From: Cerasicoccus maritimus
Lineage (GTDB): Bacteria; Verrucomicrobiota; Verrucomicrobiia; Opitutales; Cerasicoccaceae
DNA: 64,000 bases
Direction of reading: 5' to 3'
Assembly (NCBI GenBank): GCA_031296935.1
Contig: JAVDPD010000014.1
Coordinates: 1-64,000, forward strand
The position numbers and the translations under genes are program-made. Shown here in pieces: positions 34,796-43,936 of this stretch. The notes under the pieces are model-generated. The model was not told the DNA's origin. It made no database searches and was given only the letters and a program-made list of their open reading frames with translations. Numbering within the stretch: the stretch's first letter is position 1; each line of letters opens with the position of its first letter.

Positions 34796-35676
34796 AGATT
34801 TTTCTGATCGCATGGGTGCTGGCTTTAGCGGCTATTGCACTGCCGGCCATGACGCTTGAGCAGGCGCAGGCATCGCTGAATCAATCGCAGGGCTTGGTGC
34901 TCAAGGGGCGGCGTCCGCTGAGTGGCAAGGTGATGGGCATTGTCGATGATCAACTGGTGTTCCGCGCCGCGCGAGCAGGTGGCACGCTCGATTACCGCTA
35001 CGATATCGAAGAGGTCGAGCGCATTCAGTTTCCGGGTAACGACGTGGCTTACGCCGCGCAGCAAGCCATGCGCAACAGCGAGGATGCCGAGGCGCTCATG
35101 CTGATGAAGGCCATGTTTGCGCAGCGCGGCAGTTACTTGAAATACCTGACGCCGGGCGAGCATGCATTCTTCTATCAGTATGCGGAGTTGGAGTTCGAGC
35201 AGGGCGACCCCTACGTGGCTGTGGCGGCTGGCATCGCGCTGCAAGATGCAGTCACCGACCCCGTGCTGCTTCGCAAAGTCGATGACTTGGTGCTACTCGG
35301 GCACTATCAATTGCCGCTGAAAGAAAACGCGCGTGAGCTCGCGGAAAAGTGGGTTGCCGAAACGCAGGGGTATGGCCCCTCGGCGCTGGGCTACTACGTG
35401 CTCGGGCAGCTGGATTTCGATGCGGAAGAATACGATGCCGCACTCTGGCGCGCGTTGCGACCGGTGACGTTCAGCAGCCAGTTCCCCATGGATTATTTGA
35501 ACTACTGCTACGCGCTGGCCATCGCTTCTTGCATCGAGCTCGAGCTCCCGGAGGAGGAGCAAAAGCTCCGCGCCGAAATGACCGACCGAGGCTTTAGTTG
35601 GCCGAAAATCGAGGTCCTCGCCGCCTACGAAACGTCGGCACCTACAACTTTAAAAAACGAACCTGACACACCATGA
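34792..35676 (+). CDS. Exported protein of the TPR/ExbB operon
   Basis: 294 residues with an N-terminal signal peptide (FLIAWVLALAAIALPAMT). The first ~85 mature residues look like a small beta domain (KGRRPLSGKVMGIVDDQLVFR, YRYDIEEVERIQFPG) and the rest is helical, TPR-like (GYYVLGQLDFDAEEYDAALWRAL). Four-base overlaps with both neighbours mean it is translated with them. No named family. Probably a periplasmic partner of the upstream TPR protein. Confidence 0.75.
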   Translation: MKIFLIAWVLALAAIALPAMTLEQAQASLNQSQGLVLKGRRPLSGKVMGIVDDQLVFRAARAGGTLDYRYDIEEVERIQFPGNDVAYAAQQAMRNSEDAEALMLMKAMFAQRGSYLKYLTPGEHAFFYQYAELEFEQGDPYVAVAAGIALQDAVTDPVLLRKVDDLVLLGHYQLPLKENARELAEKWVAETQGYGPSALGYYVLGQLDFDAEEYDAALWRALRPVTFSSQFPMDYLNYCYALAIASCIELELPEEEQKLRAEMTDRGFSWPKIEVLAAYETSAPTTLKNEPDTP

Positions 35677-36425
35677 CCGTATCCAAAATCACCAACCGCG
35701 CCTTCTTCCTGGGCTGCGCCGCCCTGCTCACCGCCACCGCGCTCTACGCGCAAGAGGAGGCCGCTGCAGCGGCACCCGCGGGCAAGAGCTTGTTCGAACT
35801 GATTGGCGAAGGCGGCTGGGCGATGATCCCGCTGGGCCTTTGCTCGATCTTCATGTTTTTCCTGATCTTCTACTGCTGGAAGGAAACGGTCCGCGCGAAG
35901 TTCGTCCCCTCTGGTTTGGCTGACCAAGTTTCGCAATACTTGCAGGTGCGCCAAGTCGCGGACGCGCAAACCATTTTGCAGGGCTCAAATTCTGTGCTCG
36001 CGCGTGCTCTCTCACCGGCGCTGAGCAAGGCTCGCCCGGAGCGTCCCGATGCGAATCGTGGAAAAGTGGAAACCATCCTCGTTGAGAATCTGGAGTCGGA
36101 AGAAAACGCTGTGGGGCAGTGGGTCAATTACCTGAATGTGGTGGCTGCCGTGGCGCCGATGATCGGTCTGCTTGGTACCGTAAGCGGTATGATCAGCGCC
36201 TTCCAAACGATTGGCCAAGGCGGCATGGGACGCCCGGAGTTGCTCGCGGGCGATATCGGCGAAGCGCTCATCACGACCGCGACCGGCCTGGTGATCGGCA
36301 TCCCAGCCATGGTGTTTTACTTCATCATGAAGAATCGCCTGTCGAACATGATGATCGCCACCGTGCAGACCGCGTCCAACCTGATTGATGATCTTGCCGA
36401 AGAGCCAGTTGATGCCGAAGAATAG
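35673..36425 (+). CDS. MotA/TolQ/ExbB-type proton channel protein
   Basis: 250 residues. An extra N-terminal hydrophobic segment (possible signal or first helix) is followed by the family's three membrane helices: MIPLGLCSIFMFFLIFYCW, VAAVAPMIGLLGTVSGMISAF and LVIGIPAMVFYFIM. The core motif VAPMIGLLGTVSGMIxAF is diagnostic. Such subunits form a proton-driven pentamer that powers TonB- or Tol-type work across the envelope, always with an ExbD/TolR partner. No ExbD gene follows; the next gene is a methyltransferase, so the partner must be encoded elsewhere. Overlaps the previous gene by 4 bp. Confidence 0.92.
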   Translation: MTVSKITNRAFFLGCAALLTATALYAQEEAAAAAPAGKSLFELIGEGGWAMIPLGLCSIFMFFLIFYCWKETVRAKFVPSGLADQVSQYLQVRQVADAQTILQGSNSVLARALSPALSKARPERPDANRGKVETILVENLESEENAVGQWVNYLNVVAAVAPMIGLLGTVSGMISAFQTIGQGGMGRPELLAGDIGEALITTATGLVIGIPAMVFYFIMKNRLSNMMIATVQTASNLIDDLAEEPVDAEE

Positions 36426-36433
36426 TCCCTGAT

Positions 36434-37057
36434 ATGGTGAATGGAATTCAGGGCTATGAGCGCTCAGTCGAGCAGTTTGTTTCATCGAGTCAGCAATTGA
36501 ATTTTCTGGAGACGAACCAGGATTTCCTGCCGTTTCTGCCTCCGGCGCCAGCGAGGGTCCTCGACTTGGGAGCAGGGGCGGGACAAAACTCGGCGGCCTT
36601 GGCGAACATGGGGTTTCACGTGCTGGCGATAGAGCCGATGCCAGATTTTCTACAATCGGCTCAGCGCACCTATGCTGGCTTGGGCATTGAGTGGCGGCAG
36701 GACAGTATGCCGCAGTTGAGTTCGTTGTTGGGGCTAGATAACACCTTTGAGTTTATACTGGCCGACGGCGTCTGGCATCACCTCAGCGACGAAGAGCGCA
36801 GTTTAACGTTCGAGCGATTGGCGACAGTCATGGCGAATGGCGCGAAGCTGGCGTTGAGTTTGCGTAACGGTCCGCCGGGCCTTGGTGCTCGTGTATTTCC
36901 AACGGATGTCAGGCGGACAATTGCCCAAGCGGAAGCGCATGGATTACGTTGCATTTTCCGGATCGAGAATCAACGCAGCATCTATCGGAATAAGCCAGAT
37001 GTCCGTTGGGCAAGGGTGGCTTTGGAAAAGCGGCCTAACGCCAAGACGATTACTTGA
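36434..37057 (+). CDS. Class I SAM-dependent methyltransferase
   Basis: 207 residues. SAM-binding motif I is ARVLDLGAGAGQNSAALANMG (about residues 39-59), followed by motif II-like LAIEPMPDFL and motif IV EFILADGVWHHLSDEER. This is the Methyltransf_11/25 type acting on small molecules. The substrate is unknown. It starts 8 bp after the ExbB-like gene and its 3' end overlaps that of the convergent MORN gene by 8 bp. Confidence 0.85.
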   Translation: MVNGIQGYERSVEQFVSSSQQLNFLETNQDFLPFLPPAPARVLDLGAGAGQNSAALANMGFHVLAIEPMPDFLQSAQRTYAGLGIEWRQDSMPQLSSLLGLDNTFEFILADGVWHHLSDEERSLTFERLATVMANGAKLALSLRNGPPGLGARVFPTDVRRTIAQAEAHGLRCIFRIENQRSIYRNKPDVRWARVALEKRPNAKTIT

Positions 37058-38165
37058 CTAAAATACGGATGGGGTCGCCAGCGGTTGGCTGGGGAGCCTG
37101 AGTTGGCTGGCCGACGTATTCGCCGCGATGCCAGAGTCCGCTGACGGGGGGCTTGCCGGTCGTCGGACCGAAGACCAGCGTGCCTTCGCCTTCGAAGAGG
37201 CTGTCGGCAAATTGCCCAACGTAGCGGTCGCCATTCGGAAACTCGTAAACGCCCTCGCCGTGAGGCAGGCCGCGCACGAATTCTCCAGCATAGCGCGCAC
37301 TGTTGGGGTATTCGATAGAGCCCTTGCCGTGGGGAACGTCATCCTCGAAGTTGCCGTGGAACTCGCGTCCGTCGGCGTAAAGCACTTTGCCGTAGCCGTC
37401 GCGTTTTCCCTGTTTGAAATCGCCGCGAAAGATGTTGCCGTCGGCGTCGGTGAACTCTCCCTTGCCGTGCCACTTGCCGGCGAGGAATTCGCCCACGTAG
37501 CGCCCGCCTTCATCGGTGGTTTGCTTGCCGGGACCAGTTGCGTGGCCTTTTACGAAATTGGCTTCCAAGCGACCGCCCCGCGGACTCGTCACCACTGCTT
37601 TGCCTTGCGGGACGCCCCGGTCGAACTGACCTTCCACGCGTACGCCGTCCTCGTATTCGAAGACGCCCTGGCCGGCAATTTCATCGTTGAAAAACTGGCC
37701 GGTGTATTCGCCCATGCCCTGCTTGATATAGGTTCCCTGGCCGGACTTGTGTCCGTTAATCCATGCGCCGTGATAGTATTCTCGATCAGTCCGCTGCATG
37801 CCCTGGCCATGCAGCAGCCCTGTGCGAAATTCGCCTTCGGATAGCTCGCCATTGGGGCTGCGGCGCTTCCCTTCGCCGTCGAGCAGTCCGTTGACGAAGT
37901 GGCCTTCTTCGCGCGTGCCATCGGGGTGGATATAAATGCCTTTGCCTTGGATTAAACCTTGGGTGAACTCGCCCTGATAGTAGCCGCCATGCCGCCAAGT
38001 TAGTTTGCCCTGGCCGTGAAACAGGCCGTCAGCGAACTCGCCTTCGTAGCGTGAACTATCGGGTAGCTCGGCTGTGCCTTGACCGTTTTGTGGATGCTCG
38101 GAGCAACCGCAGACCAGCACGAGGAGCGTGATTAGTGAAAGGCGACTGAAAGCAACTAGCTTCAC
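37050..38165 (-). CDS. MORN-repeat lipoprotein
   Basis: About 371 residues. From the GTG at 38165 the protein starts MKLVAFSRLSLITLLVLVCGC, a good lipoprotein signal with lipobox LVCGC; ATG starts at 38195 and 38234 would put a long extension before it. The mature part is made almost wholly of 14-17 MORN repeats (YxGEFxxGxxHGxGxxxxxxG), for example RYEGEFADGLFHGQGKLTW and YYQGEFTQGLIQGKGIYIHPDG. MORN arrays form long flat beta sheets and often tether proteins to membranes. Likely an outer-membrane-attached structural protein; no enzyme domain. Confidence 0.88.
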   Translation of the reverse strand: MKLVAFSRLSLITLLVLVCGCSEHPQNGQGTAELPDSSRYEGEFADGLFHGQGKLTWRHGGYYQGEFTQGLIQGKGIYIHPDGTREEGHFVNGLLDGEGKRRSPNGELSEGEFRTGLLHGQGMQRTDREYYHGAWINGHKSGQGTYIKQGMGEYTGQFFNDEIAGQGVFEYEDGVRVEGQFDRGVPQGKAVVTSPRGGRLEANFVKGHATGPGKQTTDEGGRYVGEFLAGKWHGKGEFTDADGNIFRGDFKQGKRDGYGKVLYADGREFHGNFEDDVPHGKGSIEYPNSARYAGEFVRGLPHGEGVYEFPNGDRYVGQFADSLFEGEGTLVFGPTTGKPPVSGLWHRGEYVGQPTQAPQPTAGDPIRILVK

Positions 38166-38300
38166 GTGAAAGATTGAAGCACAGCGCAGCGGCATTGGCA
38201 AACTGAGGTTGTGCAGAGGGGAATGTTTAATCATTTTACCTGCTGCCTTTAAGCAGTTTCGGCTCGCTTGTAAGCGTCGCCCTACCATTTGCCACACTGC

Positions 38301-38344
38301 CATTTGCGCACAGCGCAAATCAATCGGTCCAGCGGGACGCTGGG
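38301..38344 (+). repeat. Double-hairpin repeat, copy A
   Basis: CCATTTGCGC and GCGCAAATC form a first stem, CAGCG/CGCTGG a second. The same design recurs at 41555, 42391 and 52791. This copy is between the divergent MORN and CoA-transferase genes rather than at a gene end. Confidence 0.85.
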
Positions 38345-38392
38345 GAATATTTTGCGTGATAAACGCGGACGGTCTGCTTAGGCTATTGATAA

Positions 38393-40225
38393 GTGAAGCC
38401 CTTATCCGTAGCAGATTGGCCCCGCATTGCCTTGCCGGGGAGTCGTGTTTTTATTGGAAGCGGCGCGGCTTGCCCGCAGCTTTTAGTGGAGCACATGCTG
38501 GGCGCGCAGAATTCGCTGGCCGACATTGAGCTGGCGCACATTCGAACTTATGGGCCGACGCCGTGGATTGAAGAAAAGCGCCGACACATATTTCGCGCCA
38601 ATGCATTCTTCATGGGGCCAGGCATTCGTGATGCAGTTAATGCGGGTGTGGCCGACTACACGCCCTGCTTTTTGAGCGAGCTGCCTTCCTTGTTTTTAGA
38701 AGGCGTGGTGCCGCTGCGCGCGGCGCTGGTCATGGTCTCCCCGCCAGATCGGCAGGGGTATTGCTCGCTGGGGGTCAGTGTGGATGTGGTGCATGCGGCT
38801 TGTCGTGCGGCGCAAGTGGTGGTGGCGCAGATTAATCCGCGACTACCGCGGACTTTCGGCGAAACATTCCTGCATACGAGCGAGATTGATTACTGCTTAG
38901 AGGCCGAAGCGGAGTTGCCTGAGTGGGCACCGGACTCGGCTGATGCCGTTGTGGCGGACAAAATTGGCGAATACCTCGCGCAGCTCGTTGAGGACGGGTC
39001 GACGCTGCAAGTCGGCATTGGCGACATTCCCGATCGGGCGATCCGCGCTTTAAAAGACCACAAACACCTGGGCGTGCATACCGAGATGTTTAGCGATGGC
39101 GTGCGTTCATTGATCGAGTGTGGCGCCGTGGATAACTCCGCTAAGCGCATCAACCGAGGGGATACGGTGGCTTCGTTTTGCGTTGGGTCGCGGACGCTGT
39201 ATGACTTTGTCCACGAGAACGCGCACATCTCCTTCCGCCCCACGGAATACACGAACAACATCGCGCAAATCGCCAAAAACCGTAAGGTGGTGGCGATCAA
39301 CAGCGCGATGGAGGTGGACTTCACCGGGCAGGTTGCGGCTTCGGTGAGTGGGCAGTTTTATAGCGGCATTGGCGGGTTGATGGACTTCACCCGTGGCGCC
39401 GTGTTGAGCCCTGATGGCTTGCCGATCATTGCGCTGCCCTCGACGGCTCAGGATGGCGCCAGCTCGCGCATTGTGCCATTCCTATCGGAGGGCGCAGGGC
39501 TTGTGGGCAGCCGTGCGGACATCCATTTCGTGGTCACGGAGTATGGAATCGCCACTTTGCGCGGTCGCAATGTGCGTGAGCGCGCATTGGAGCTGATCCA
39601 GGTTGCTCACCCGAATTTCCGCGAAGAGCTACTGCGTTCGGCGCGTGAGAGGAACCTTATTACAGCTTATGAAAAGCTTGTGCCGCGCCCGGTAAAAGAA
39701 ATTGGAGGCGTCGACTTTCAACGTATTCGCATAAGGGATAGGGACTATGTGTTGCGCCCGCTTCACCCTTCTGATGAACGTAATTTGCAAGAGTTCTTTT
39801 ATTCGCATACGGCAGAGACGATTCAAAAACGCTATGGTTATAGCGTTCAGCGTATGTCTCGCGAGCGTGCGAGTGAACTAGTGGGCGTGGATCAGGAAAA
39901 GGATTTGGCCTTGGGTGTGTTTGAGCGTCGTGGTCCGCGCCAACGACTGCGCGCAGTAGGTCGCTATTACTTGGAGGAAGATGGGCAAACAGCCGAAGTT
40001 GCCTTTGTGGTGCATGAAGAGATGCGTCGCCACGGAATGGGTAGCCTCTTGCTGCAGCGGATGATGGCCATTGCCGGGCGGCGGGGACTGGACTCCTTAT
40101 GGGCGCTCGTCTCTCCAGATAATACGCCGATGCTGCGTCTGTTTGAAAAGCATGAGGGCAAGCGGGTAGGTGGAATTTCCGATGGGATGGTTCATATTCG
40201 GATACCCCTTAGTTCCAATAAATGA
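38393..40225 (+). CDS. Acetyl-CoA hydrolase/CoA-transferase fused to a GNAT domain
   Basis: 610 residues. Residues 1-~430 are a two-domain class I CoA-transferase/acetyl-CoA hydrolase of the 4-hydroxybutyrate CoA-transferase kind. GIGDIP and GVHTEMFSDGV carry the catalytic-glutamate region; GQVAASVSGQFYSGIGGLMDF and VTEYGIATLRGRNVRERA are in the second half. Residues ~445-605 form a GNAT acetyltransferase domain (YVLRPLHPSDERNLQEFF, AEVAFVVHEEMRRHGMGSLLLQRMM, NTPMLRLFEKHEG), whose acetyl-CoA loop is RRHGMG. The pair could couple CoA-ester turnover to protein acetylation. The architecture is known in other bacteria. No operon partner. Confidence 0.9.
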   Translation: MKPLSVADWPRIALPGSRVFIGSGAACPQLLVEHMLGAQNSLADIELAHIRTYGPTPWIEEKRRHIFRANAFFMGPGIRDAVNAGVADYTPCFLSELPSLFLEGVVPLRAALVMVSPPDRQGYCSLGVSVDVVHAACRAAQVVVAQINPRLPRTFGETFLHTSEIDYCLEAEAELPEWAPDSADAVVADKIGEYLAQLVEDGSTLQVGIGDIPDRAIRALKDHKHLGVHTEMFSDGVRSLIECGAVDNSAKRINRGDTVASFCVGSRTLYDFVHENAHISFRPTEYTNNIAQIAKNRKVVAINSAMEVDFTGQVAASVSGQFYSGIGGLMDFTRGAVLSPDGLPIIALPSTAQDGASSRIVPFLSEGAGLVGSRADIHFVVTEYGIATLRGRNVRERALELIQVAHPNFREELLRSARERNLITAYEKLVPRPVKEIGGVDFQRIRIRDRDYVLRPLHPSDERNLQEFFYSHTAETIQKRYGYSVQRMSRERASELVGVDQEKDLALGVFERRGPRQRLRAVGRYYLEEDGQTAEVAFVVHEEMRRHGMGSLLLQRMMAIAGRRGLDSLWALVSPDNTPMLRLFEKHEGKRVGGISDGMVHIRIPLSSNK

Positions 40226-40336
40226 ATAAGCTTATCGCGTAGAATTAATAAAAGATAAGCAGAAATAGTGCTTGCGCAGTGCAGTGATGACCTTTTCTTT
40301 TGTGCGCTTTAATAAGCAAACCCAATCGATACTTAC

Positions 40337-40732
40337 ATGGAAATTGCAGATCAATTAAAGGCGCTTGAAGCTGAGAAAAAGGCATTGGCTGCCCGCGAAA
40401 AAGAACTCAAAGAATTGGCGAAGGAGCAAAAGGCTGCCGCCCAAAAGCTTGACCAACTTTACAAGTCCAGCGAATACGAAACGCCTAAGGCGCTCGTTGA
40501 AGCATTGATCGAGCACTTCGGCGTTACCTTCCGCGGTCGCAAGAAGGGTAGCACGAACAAGAAGTCCGAAAGCACACCGCGCCGCAAGCGCACCAAGGTG
40601 ACCGCTGAACTGCGCGATGAGATCAAGGGCGAAGTCGAAAGCGGCTACTCGATGAACCAAGTCGCTAAAGCGCGCGAAATCAGCTACTCGGTTGTTTCGA
40701 AGATCTGCAAAGGCGAATACGACGAGATTTAA
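40337..40732 (+). CDS. Coiled-coil protein with basic linker and helix-turn-helix (possible nucleoid protein)
   Basis: 131 residues in three parts. Residues 1-~50 are a heptad-like coiled coil (DQLKALEAEKKALAAREKEL). Residues ~65-85 are a basic linker with RGRKKGSTNKK and PRRKRTK. Residues ~85-131 form a small helix-turn-helix (ELRDEIKGEVESGYSMNQVAKAREISYSVVSKICKG). The plan resembles H-NS-like oligomerising DNA-binding proteins, but the C-terminal HTH is homeodomain/resolvase-like instead. A strong terminator follows, so it is monocistronic. Probably a nucleoid-associated or regulatory DNA-binding protein (inference). Confidence 0.7.
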   Translation: MEIADQLKALEAEKKALAAREKELKELAKEQKAAAQKLDQLYKSSEYETPKALVEALIEHFGVTFRGRKKGSTNKKSESTPRRKRTKVTAELRDEIKGEVESGYSMNQVAKAREISYSVVSKICKGEYDEI

Positions 40733-40756
40733 TTTTTCATCATCCCTCCCCTGTTG

Positions 40757-40788
40757 AGCCCGGTGTGACGACTGTCCACCGGGCTTTT
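40757..40788 (+). terminator. Rho-independent terminator
   Basis: AGCCCGGTG (40757-40765) pairs perfectly with CACCGGGCT (40777-40785) over an 11-base loop and is followed by TTTT. Confidence 0.9.
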
Positions 40789-40865
40789 CTATGCCCAAGG
40801 CGTTGGCGCTTATGGGCTTGCTGATCGCTGTTTGCTGGCATAAGCTATGCTTAGATCTAAGTGCC

Positions 40866-41558
40866 ATGAAGCTCGTGCAACCAATCTGTCGCGACGGGCT
40901 GACGAACGCTGACCTTGCGTTTTTGCAGTCGGTCCTGGCGCCCGACGGCTCTGCCGCCGAGGCACTCTTACTATTGCTCGCTGACCCGCCGATGCGGGAC
41001 CAGCTGCTGGACGAACCGGCTGTTTTCCAAGCCGTGCTCGAACAGCCTTTGCCGATCAACATATCGCCGCGCCTGTACTTCTATGTCTTGGTGCGTCATC
41101 GCTTTCACGAATGTGGACTCGAAGATCGTAGCCTGGCGGACTATGTGGCCTCGCTGATGGCTGACTCGATGGCGGGCTCGCGCATCTTTAATTCCGGACA
41201 GGGTAGTGCGCGTCAGGCGGCTTTTTACGCTGTCGATGTCATGGCTCAGATCCAACAAGCTGGCTTTTGCGAGCGTTTCTGGTTAACGGTGTGCTTGGCG
41301 GAAAGATCCCTCGTAGTGACCGGACTGTTTCGCCCGCATGTGGACTACCGTGCGACATACCGCGGTGCGCCTGGGCTCAACTATTATGAAAACATCGGGC
41401 AGGCGCATTACCGAGCAGCAGGGGATCACCACCTCGCGCATGAGTATTGCCTGACAGATTGCTATCAGGCCCTAGGCAGCCGCTTCACGGAAGCCCGCCG
41501 CGCGCTCAATTACGTCGCCGAAACACTCACCTTCATGGGCCAAGACGGCCTCAACTAG
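40866..41558 (+). CDS. Conserved hypothetical protein
   Basis: 230 residues, start MKLVQPICRDGL. Helical, no signal peptide; segments such as INISPRLYFYVLVRHRFHE, LADYVASLMADSM and YRGAPGLNYYENIGQAHYRAAGDH look conserved, but no family is known to me. An in-frame start further upstream (40791) would lie inside the terminator of the preceding gene and is rejected. Its TAG stop is provided by the CTAG end of repeat copy B. Confidence 0.7.
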   Translation: MKLVQPICRDGLTNADLAFLQSVLAPDGSAAEALLLLLADPPMRDQLLDEPAVFQAVLEQPLPINISPRLYFYVLVRHRFHECGLEDRSLADYVASLMADSMAGSRIFNSGQGSARQAAFYAVDVMAQIQQAGFCERFWLTVCLAERSLVVTGLFRPHVDYRATYRGAPGLNYYENIGQAHYRAAGDHHLAHEYCLTDCYQALGSRFTEARRALNYVAETLTFMGQDGLN

Positions 41559-41602
41559 CAGCGTGCCGCTGCACCCAGAGATTTCGCCATTGGCGAAATG
41601 CG
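41555..41602 (-). repeat. Double-hairpin repeat, copy B
   Basis: Inverted relative to the other copies: CTAGCAGCGTGCCGCTGCAC, then ATTTCGCC/GGCGAAAT. GCAGCG/CGCTGC and ATTTCGCC/GGCGAAAT are the two stems. Its CTAG supplies the stop codon of the gene at 40866. Confidence 0.85.
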
Positions 41603-41627
41603 GTGGGGCAGGATTTGTTGGAGCGAA

Positions 41628-42287
41628 TCAGTCAACGGGTACGAAGAGCTTGCGCACGTCGCGGCGGTGGAGAAAGGTGCGTGTTTCTATCGTGCCTTGC
41701 CACTCGCGCAAGTCTTGCCAGCCCGCGAAACGGGCATACTCCCGGCGACTGATTTCCATTTCCTTTTTGAGAATCGGGACGAGTTGGTTGAGCCGTTTGC
41801 CTTTCTTAATGATCAATTTGCTGCCGGGAAGAGGGTTCACTGAAAGCCCGGAATTGGAGACGGTGATGGTGTTGGCCTGCGTGTCGAAGGCGCAAACGGA
41901 TGGGGCGACACCGTAATCGTTTGCTGGCTCATCCTTTTTCAGCACACTGATATGAGCAACCATCTGACCGCAGTTGGAAAGGTAAATGATGCTGCCTGAT
42001 TTATCTGCCTTATGGGGAAGTCTTTGGTAGCCCACCTCGCGAAAACCCAGTGGTAGGAGCACGTCGCCTTTCTGGCAGATGCGTCCCAGGATATGAGGCG
42101 CGATGTCGCTGCGCTGCGCTTCCATCACGTCGTAGTCCGGTGGCATCGGCTCACGGCCTTGGGGCGGCATGAAGCGCCCGAGGGCGAAGCCGAGCAGTCC
42201 ATTGAAAAATCCTCCAATGCGCATCATTTCTCCAAATGAAAGCGCTCCAAGGTTTGTAGCGTAGTAGGCGGGGGGAATTTTTTCCAT
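41628..42287 (-). CDS. Hypothetical protein
   Basis: 219 residues without a recognised domain. A weakly hydrophobic helix lies near residues 20-40 (MMRIGGFFNGLLGFALGRFM). The rest has beta-like segments (GSIIYLSNCGQMVAHISVLKK, NTITVSNSGLSVNPLPGSKLIIKKG) and a basic end. The GSxxYLSN...NTITVSNSGLSV pattern suggests a beta-rich globular or FHA-like fold, but this is only an impression. It converges on the gene at 40866 and is upstream of the gnd terminator. Confidence 0.6.
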   Translation of the reverse strand: MEKIPPAYYATNLGALSFGEMMRIGGFFNGLLGFALGRFMPPQGREPMPPDYDVMEAQRSDIAPHILGRICQKGDVLLPLGFREVGYQRLPHKADKSGSIIYLSNCGQMVAHISVLKKDEPANDYGVAPSVCAFDTQANTITVSNSGLSVNPLPGSKLIIKKGKRLNQLVPILKKEMEISRREYARFAGWQDLREWQGTIETRTFLHRRDVRKLFVPVD

Positions 42288-42336
42288 CGTTCTAGAGTAG
42301 CTGGATACAACTTAGTGAAAGTAATGGGCGAGCCAA

Positions 42337-42366
42337 TAAAAAACCGCCGGGCATGAACCCGGCGGT
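42337..42366 (-). terminator. Rho-independent terminator of gnd
   Basis: ACCGCCGGG (42343-42351) and CCCGGCGGT (42358-42366) pair perfectly over a 6-base loop. On the minus strand the stem is followed by a T-run (A-run at 42337-42342), the right polarity for gnd. Confidence 0.9.
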
Positions 42367-42390
42367 TGGTAAATAATTCGTTGCCCCTCG

Positions 42391-42437
42391 GCATTTGCGC
42401 GACGCGCAAATCTATGGGTGCAGCGGCACGCTGCTAG
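42391..42437 (+). repeat. Double-hairpin repeat, copy C
   Basis: CATTTGCGC/GCGCAAAT and GCAGCG/CGCTGC stems; the terminal CTAG (42434-42437) contains the gnd stop codon (minus strand TAG). Confidence 0.88.
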
Positions 42438-43936
42438 GCGTCGAGTTGGGGGCGTGCGGGGTCCGGCCAGTCGATGTGGAAGAACTTGCCGCGCGGCGTG
42501 TCGGTGCGCTCGTAGGTGTGGGCACCGAAGAAGTCACGCTGCGACTGGAGCAGGTTCTGCGGGAGGCGGGCGCTGCGGTAGCTGTCGAAGTAGAACAGGG
42601 CGCTACCGAAGCAGGGGACCGGAATGCCGTATTCGCAAGCCGTGGCAACGACCTTGCGCCAGCTGGCCTCGAACTTGGCGACCGTTTCCTTGAAGTACGG
42701 GTCGAGGAGGAGGTTGGCCAGCTCGGGGTTGCCGTCGAAAGCGTCGGTGATCTTCTGGAGGAAGCCAGCGCGGATGATGCAGCCGCCACGCCAGATTTGT
42801 GCGATTTCGCCAAAGTTGAGCTTCCAGGAGTATTCTTCCTGGGCTGCGCGCATGAGCTGGAAGCCCTGAGCGTAGGAGCAAATCTTCGAGCAATAAAGGG
42901 CGTCGTGGATCGCGTCGATGAGGGCCTGTTTGTCGCCTTCGAACTTCTTGTTCGGGCCGGCGAGGATTTCGCTGGCGGCTACGCGCTCTTCCTTGATGGC
43001 GGATACGCAGCGGGCGAATACTGCTTCAGCGATGGTCGGCGCGGGGGTGCCCATGTCGAGTGCACTGATGGAGGTCCACTTGCCGGTACCCTTTTGGCCA
43101 GCGGTGTCGAGGACGATGTCCACGAAGTCAGCGCCGGTAGCCGGGTCCTTCTGAGCAAGAACTTCTGCGGTGATTTCGACGAGGAAAGAGTCGAGGAGGC
43201 CGTCGTCCCACTTCTTGAAGATTTCAGCCATTTCCGGAGCGGAGAGGCCGAGGAGGTTCTTCATGAGGTCGTAGGCTTCGCAGATCATCTGCATATCGCC
43301 GTATTCGATGCCGTTGTGAACCATCTTCACGTAGTGGCCGGCGCCGTTTTCACCGATGTAGGCGGTGCAGGGCACGCCACCTTCGACGGGCTTGCCGGGG
43401 GCAGCGCCTTCGAGCGGCTTGCCGGTCTCGGCGTCCACCTTGGCGGCGACAGCTTCCCAGATCGGCTGAAGTTCCTTGTAGGCGGATTCCTTACCGCCGG
43501 GCATGAGGCTCGGGCCGAAGCGTGCGCCCTCTTCACCGCCGGAAACGCCGCTGCCAATGAAGCGCAGGCCCTTTTCGGTGAGATCCTTTTCGCGGCGGAT
43601 GGTGTCCATCCAGTAGGCGTTGCCGCCATCGATAATGATGTCGTCCTTTTCGAGCAGCGGGATTAGGCCGTCGATCACGGCGTCCGTTGCGCGGCCGGCC
43701 TGAACGAGGATGATGATCTTGCGGGGGCGCTTGAGGCTCGCGACGAACTCCTCGAGAGTCGGGCTGCCGACGAGGCCACCGGGGGTGTCCGGGTGCTTGG
43801 CCACGAATTCTTCCATCTTCGAGGTCGTGCGGTTGTAGACCGAGATTTGGAAGCCGTGGTCGGCGATGTTGAGCGCGAGGTTCTGACCCATGACGGCGAG
43901 GCCGATGAGTCCGATGTCGGAGCTTGCTTCTGGCAT
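42434..43936 (-). CDS. gnd: 6-phosphogluconate dehydrogenase (decarboxylating)
   Basis: Oxidises 6-phosphogluconate to ribulose 5-phosphate and CO2 with NADP in the oxidative pentose phosphate pathway. 500 residues, the long (dimeric, animal/E. coli-like) form. Signatures: the Rossmann start [21 protein letters not shown], the substrate loop [21 protein letters not shown] and the catalytic segment [19 protein letters not shown] (Lys and His/Asn at residues ~194-212). The C-terminal part has the [18 protein letters not shown] dimer tail. Stop codon is embedded in repeat copy C, with the terminator 70 bp further. Monocistronic. Confidence 0.97.
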   Translation of the reverse strand: MPEASSDIGLIGLAVMGQNLALNIADHGFQISVYNRTTSKMEEFVAKHPDTPGGLVGSPTLEEFVASLKRPRKIIILVQAGRATDAVIDGLIPLLEKDDIIIDGGNAYWMDTIRREKDLTEKGLRFIGSGVSGGEEGARFGPSLMPGGKESAYKELQPIWEAVAAKVDAETGKPLEGAAPGKPVEGGVPCTAYIGENGAGHYVKMVHNGIEYGDMQMICEAYDLMKNLLGLSAPEMAEIFKKWDDGLLDSFLVEITAEVLAQKDPATGADFVDIVLDTAGQKGTGKWTSISALDMGTPAPTIAEAVFARCVSAIKEERVAASEILAGPNKKFEGDKQALIDAIHDALYCSKICSYAQGFQLMRAAQEEYSWKLNFGEIAQIWRGGCIIRAGFLQKITDAFDGNPELANLLLDPYFKETVAKFEASWRKVVATACEYGIPVPCFGSALFYFDSYRSARLPQNLLQSQRDFFGAHTYERTDTPRGKFFHIDWPDPARPQLDA

